This document shows, in pieces, positions 14,037-14,871 of a stretch of 14,871 nt of DNA (the first letter of the stretch is position 1; every line of letters starts with the position of its first letter). Location: NCBI GenBank assembly GCA_003663115.1, contig QMZJ01000013.1:1-14871 (forward strand), in the 5' to 3' direction. The notes under the pieces were generated by a model. It worked only from the letters and a program-made list of their open reading frames with translations, was not told where the DNA came from and searched no databases. A program made the position numbers and the translations under genes. The stretch is from Candidatus Altarchaeales archaeon. Lineage in GTDB: Archaea; Altiarchaeota; Altiarchaeia; IMC4; QMZM01.

Positions 14037-14871
14037 CGATTTTTAGAGAGACGGGCAGGTCCACTATTTTTATCGGAGGAAAAAAAGGAATAGAGAATAG
14101 AGTCATTGTATTACCAGGTTTAAGGGGTGTCGGAAAGACCACACTAATGCTCCAGATCTACAAGTATCTTTATCTGACAAAACAAATTGAGCAGGATAGG
14201 ATTCTTTATTTTTCTGCTGTTGATGAATTAAAAGAGTATCTTGGAGCAAAAATATCCGAGGTTATTGGGGTTTATGTAGAGAGCGTATTTAAAATTATCT
14301 TAATAGATGAAGCACATTTTGATAAACCTTGCAAGAAGGGCTAAAAGGAGGTAATATTTCCATGAACTTTTCTGAATATCTGATTTTGAAATACAATGTC
14401 TTCCCGCCATCGGGCACGGCTGAGGGCATAAGAGAATTAATATTTAATCCATCGAATGCCTCATTAAAAATCGCTTCCGATAAGTGGGATGGGTTAAAGA
14501 GCTATGGAATGAATCTGAATGAGAGGGATATCTATGAGAGAATACTCACGATGATAGACAGAATAAATTAGTGAGAAAACCATGGAAATATTATTTTTTA
14601 TCGCCATCAATAAATGCTGCAATAAGGTATAAACTGGGTGTTTTGGATTTTTTAGACAGAAACATGTTGGGAATTCTTGCAGAAAATTTGGTTGCTTCAT
14701 CTTTTTTCAGAATGAAAGAAACAATCCAAACGGGGATATTCTATGATCCAGAGAAAGAAGGCGTAGATTTCCTCATCCAGAAAGGCGGGGGAGAAATAAT
14801 TCCCATAGAAGTAAGCATTGGAAAGAAAGGAAAAAGCCAGATAAAGAAGGCAATTAACAAGTACAAAGTAG
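14010..14871 (+). pseudogene. Degraded AAA ATPase with DUF4143/nuclease-like C-terminus (runs off window)
   Basis: Pieces of one archaeal ATPase (AAA_14 plus DUF4143 type) lie in order but in different frames, with blocks missing. Piece 1 (to about 14341) carries Walker A in LPGLRGVGKTTLMLQIYKYL and, after an apparent internal deletion at ESVF/KIIL, Walker B LIDEAHFDK; it then shifts frame and stops. Around 14335-14360 LARRAK, EVIFP and MNFSEYLILKYN follow in shifting frames. Piece 2 (to 14571) continues through RELIFNPSNASL and NLNERDIYERILTMIDRI, with another gap before NLNERD. Piece 3 (from about 14573) begins RKPWKYYFLSPSINAAIRYK in a new frame and includes EKEGVDFLIQKGGGEIIPIEV, the PD-(D/E)XK-like part, and is still open at the window end. 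Missing parts include the sensor region and the middle helical domain. No functional ATPase can be made. The family often occurs in many mobile-like copies in archaeal genomes. Confidence 0.85.

Overview
The window comes from an archaeon, most likely of the broad euryarchaeal lineage. It carries ribosomal protein S17e, the hypusine-modified factor aIF5A, an archaeal-type GatC, an AglH/Alg7-like lipid glycosyltransferase, a pilin with a class III signal peptide and a tRNA-Gly without an encoded CCA. TATA-like boxes lie about 25 bp before several starts, giving leaderless or short-leader transcripts. No single marker fixes a genus. Almost all of the window is ordinary chromosomal gene content. 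The right end (about 13.75-14.87 kb) is eroded accessory DNA.

Layout. 1-244: the tail of an unidentified gene and a promoter. 245-2323 (+): an exported transglutaminase-like protein whose 3' end overlaps ribosomal protein S17e on the other strand. 2292-3560 (-): tRNA-Gly(GCC), the membrane protease SppA and S17e, probably one transcription direction. 3588-4580 (+): an AglH-type GlcNAc-1-phosphate transferase. 4615-6623 (-): dCMP deaminase, an ACT-domain protein and homoserine dehydrogenase, tightly packed. 6678-9152 (+): aIF5A, abutted by a large membrane-anchored beta-propeller/TPR protein. 9115-13692 (-): a pilin-like protein, a GT-C membrane glycosyltransferase, GatC, a GlmU-like sugar-1-phosphate nucleotidyltransferase and a BofA-like membrane protein. 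13741-14005: a probable transposase scrap. 14010-14871 (+): a heavily deleted AAA/DUF4143 ATPase pseudogene running off the window.

How the genes fit together. Several concern the cell envelope. The GlmU-like enzyme can make UDP-GlcNAc, the AglH-like enzyme can load GlcNAc-1-phosphate onto dolichyl phosphate, and the GT-C protein may use lipid-linked sugars outside the membrane, so together they suggest N-glycosylation. SppA, the transglutaminase-like protein, the propeller/TPR protein, the BofA-like protein and the pilin are further membrane or exported products. The rest is housekeeping: threonine/methionine-branch amino acid synthesis, pyrimidine nucleotide metabolism and translation.

I found no convincing new multi-gene system. 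The points most worth a second look are an exact 82-bp in-frame duplication in the TPR gene, clusters of small perfect hairpins before glmU and sppA (one pressed against the glmU start codon), the pattern of deletions in the ATPase pseudogene, and the uncharacterised exported proteins.
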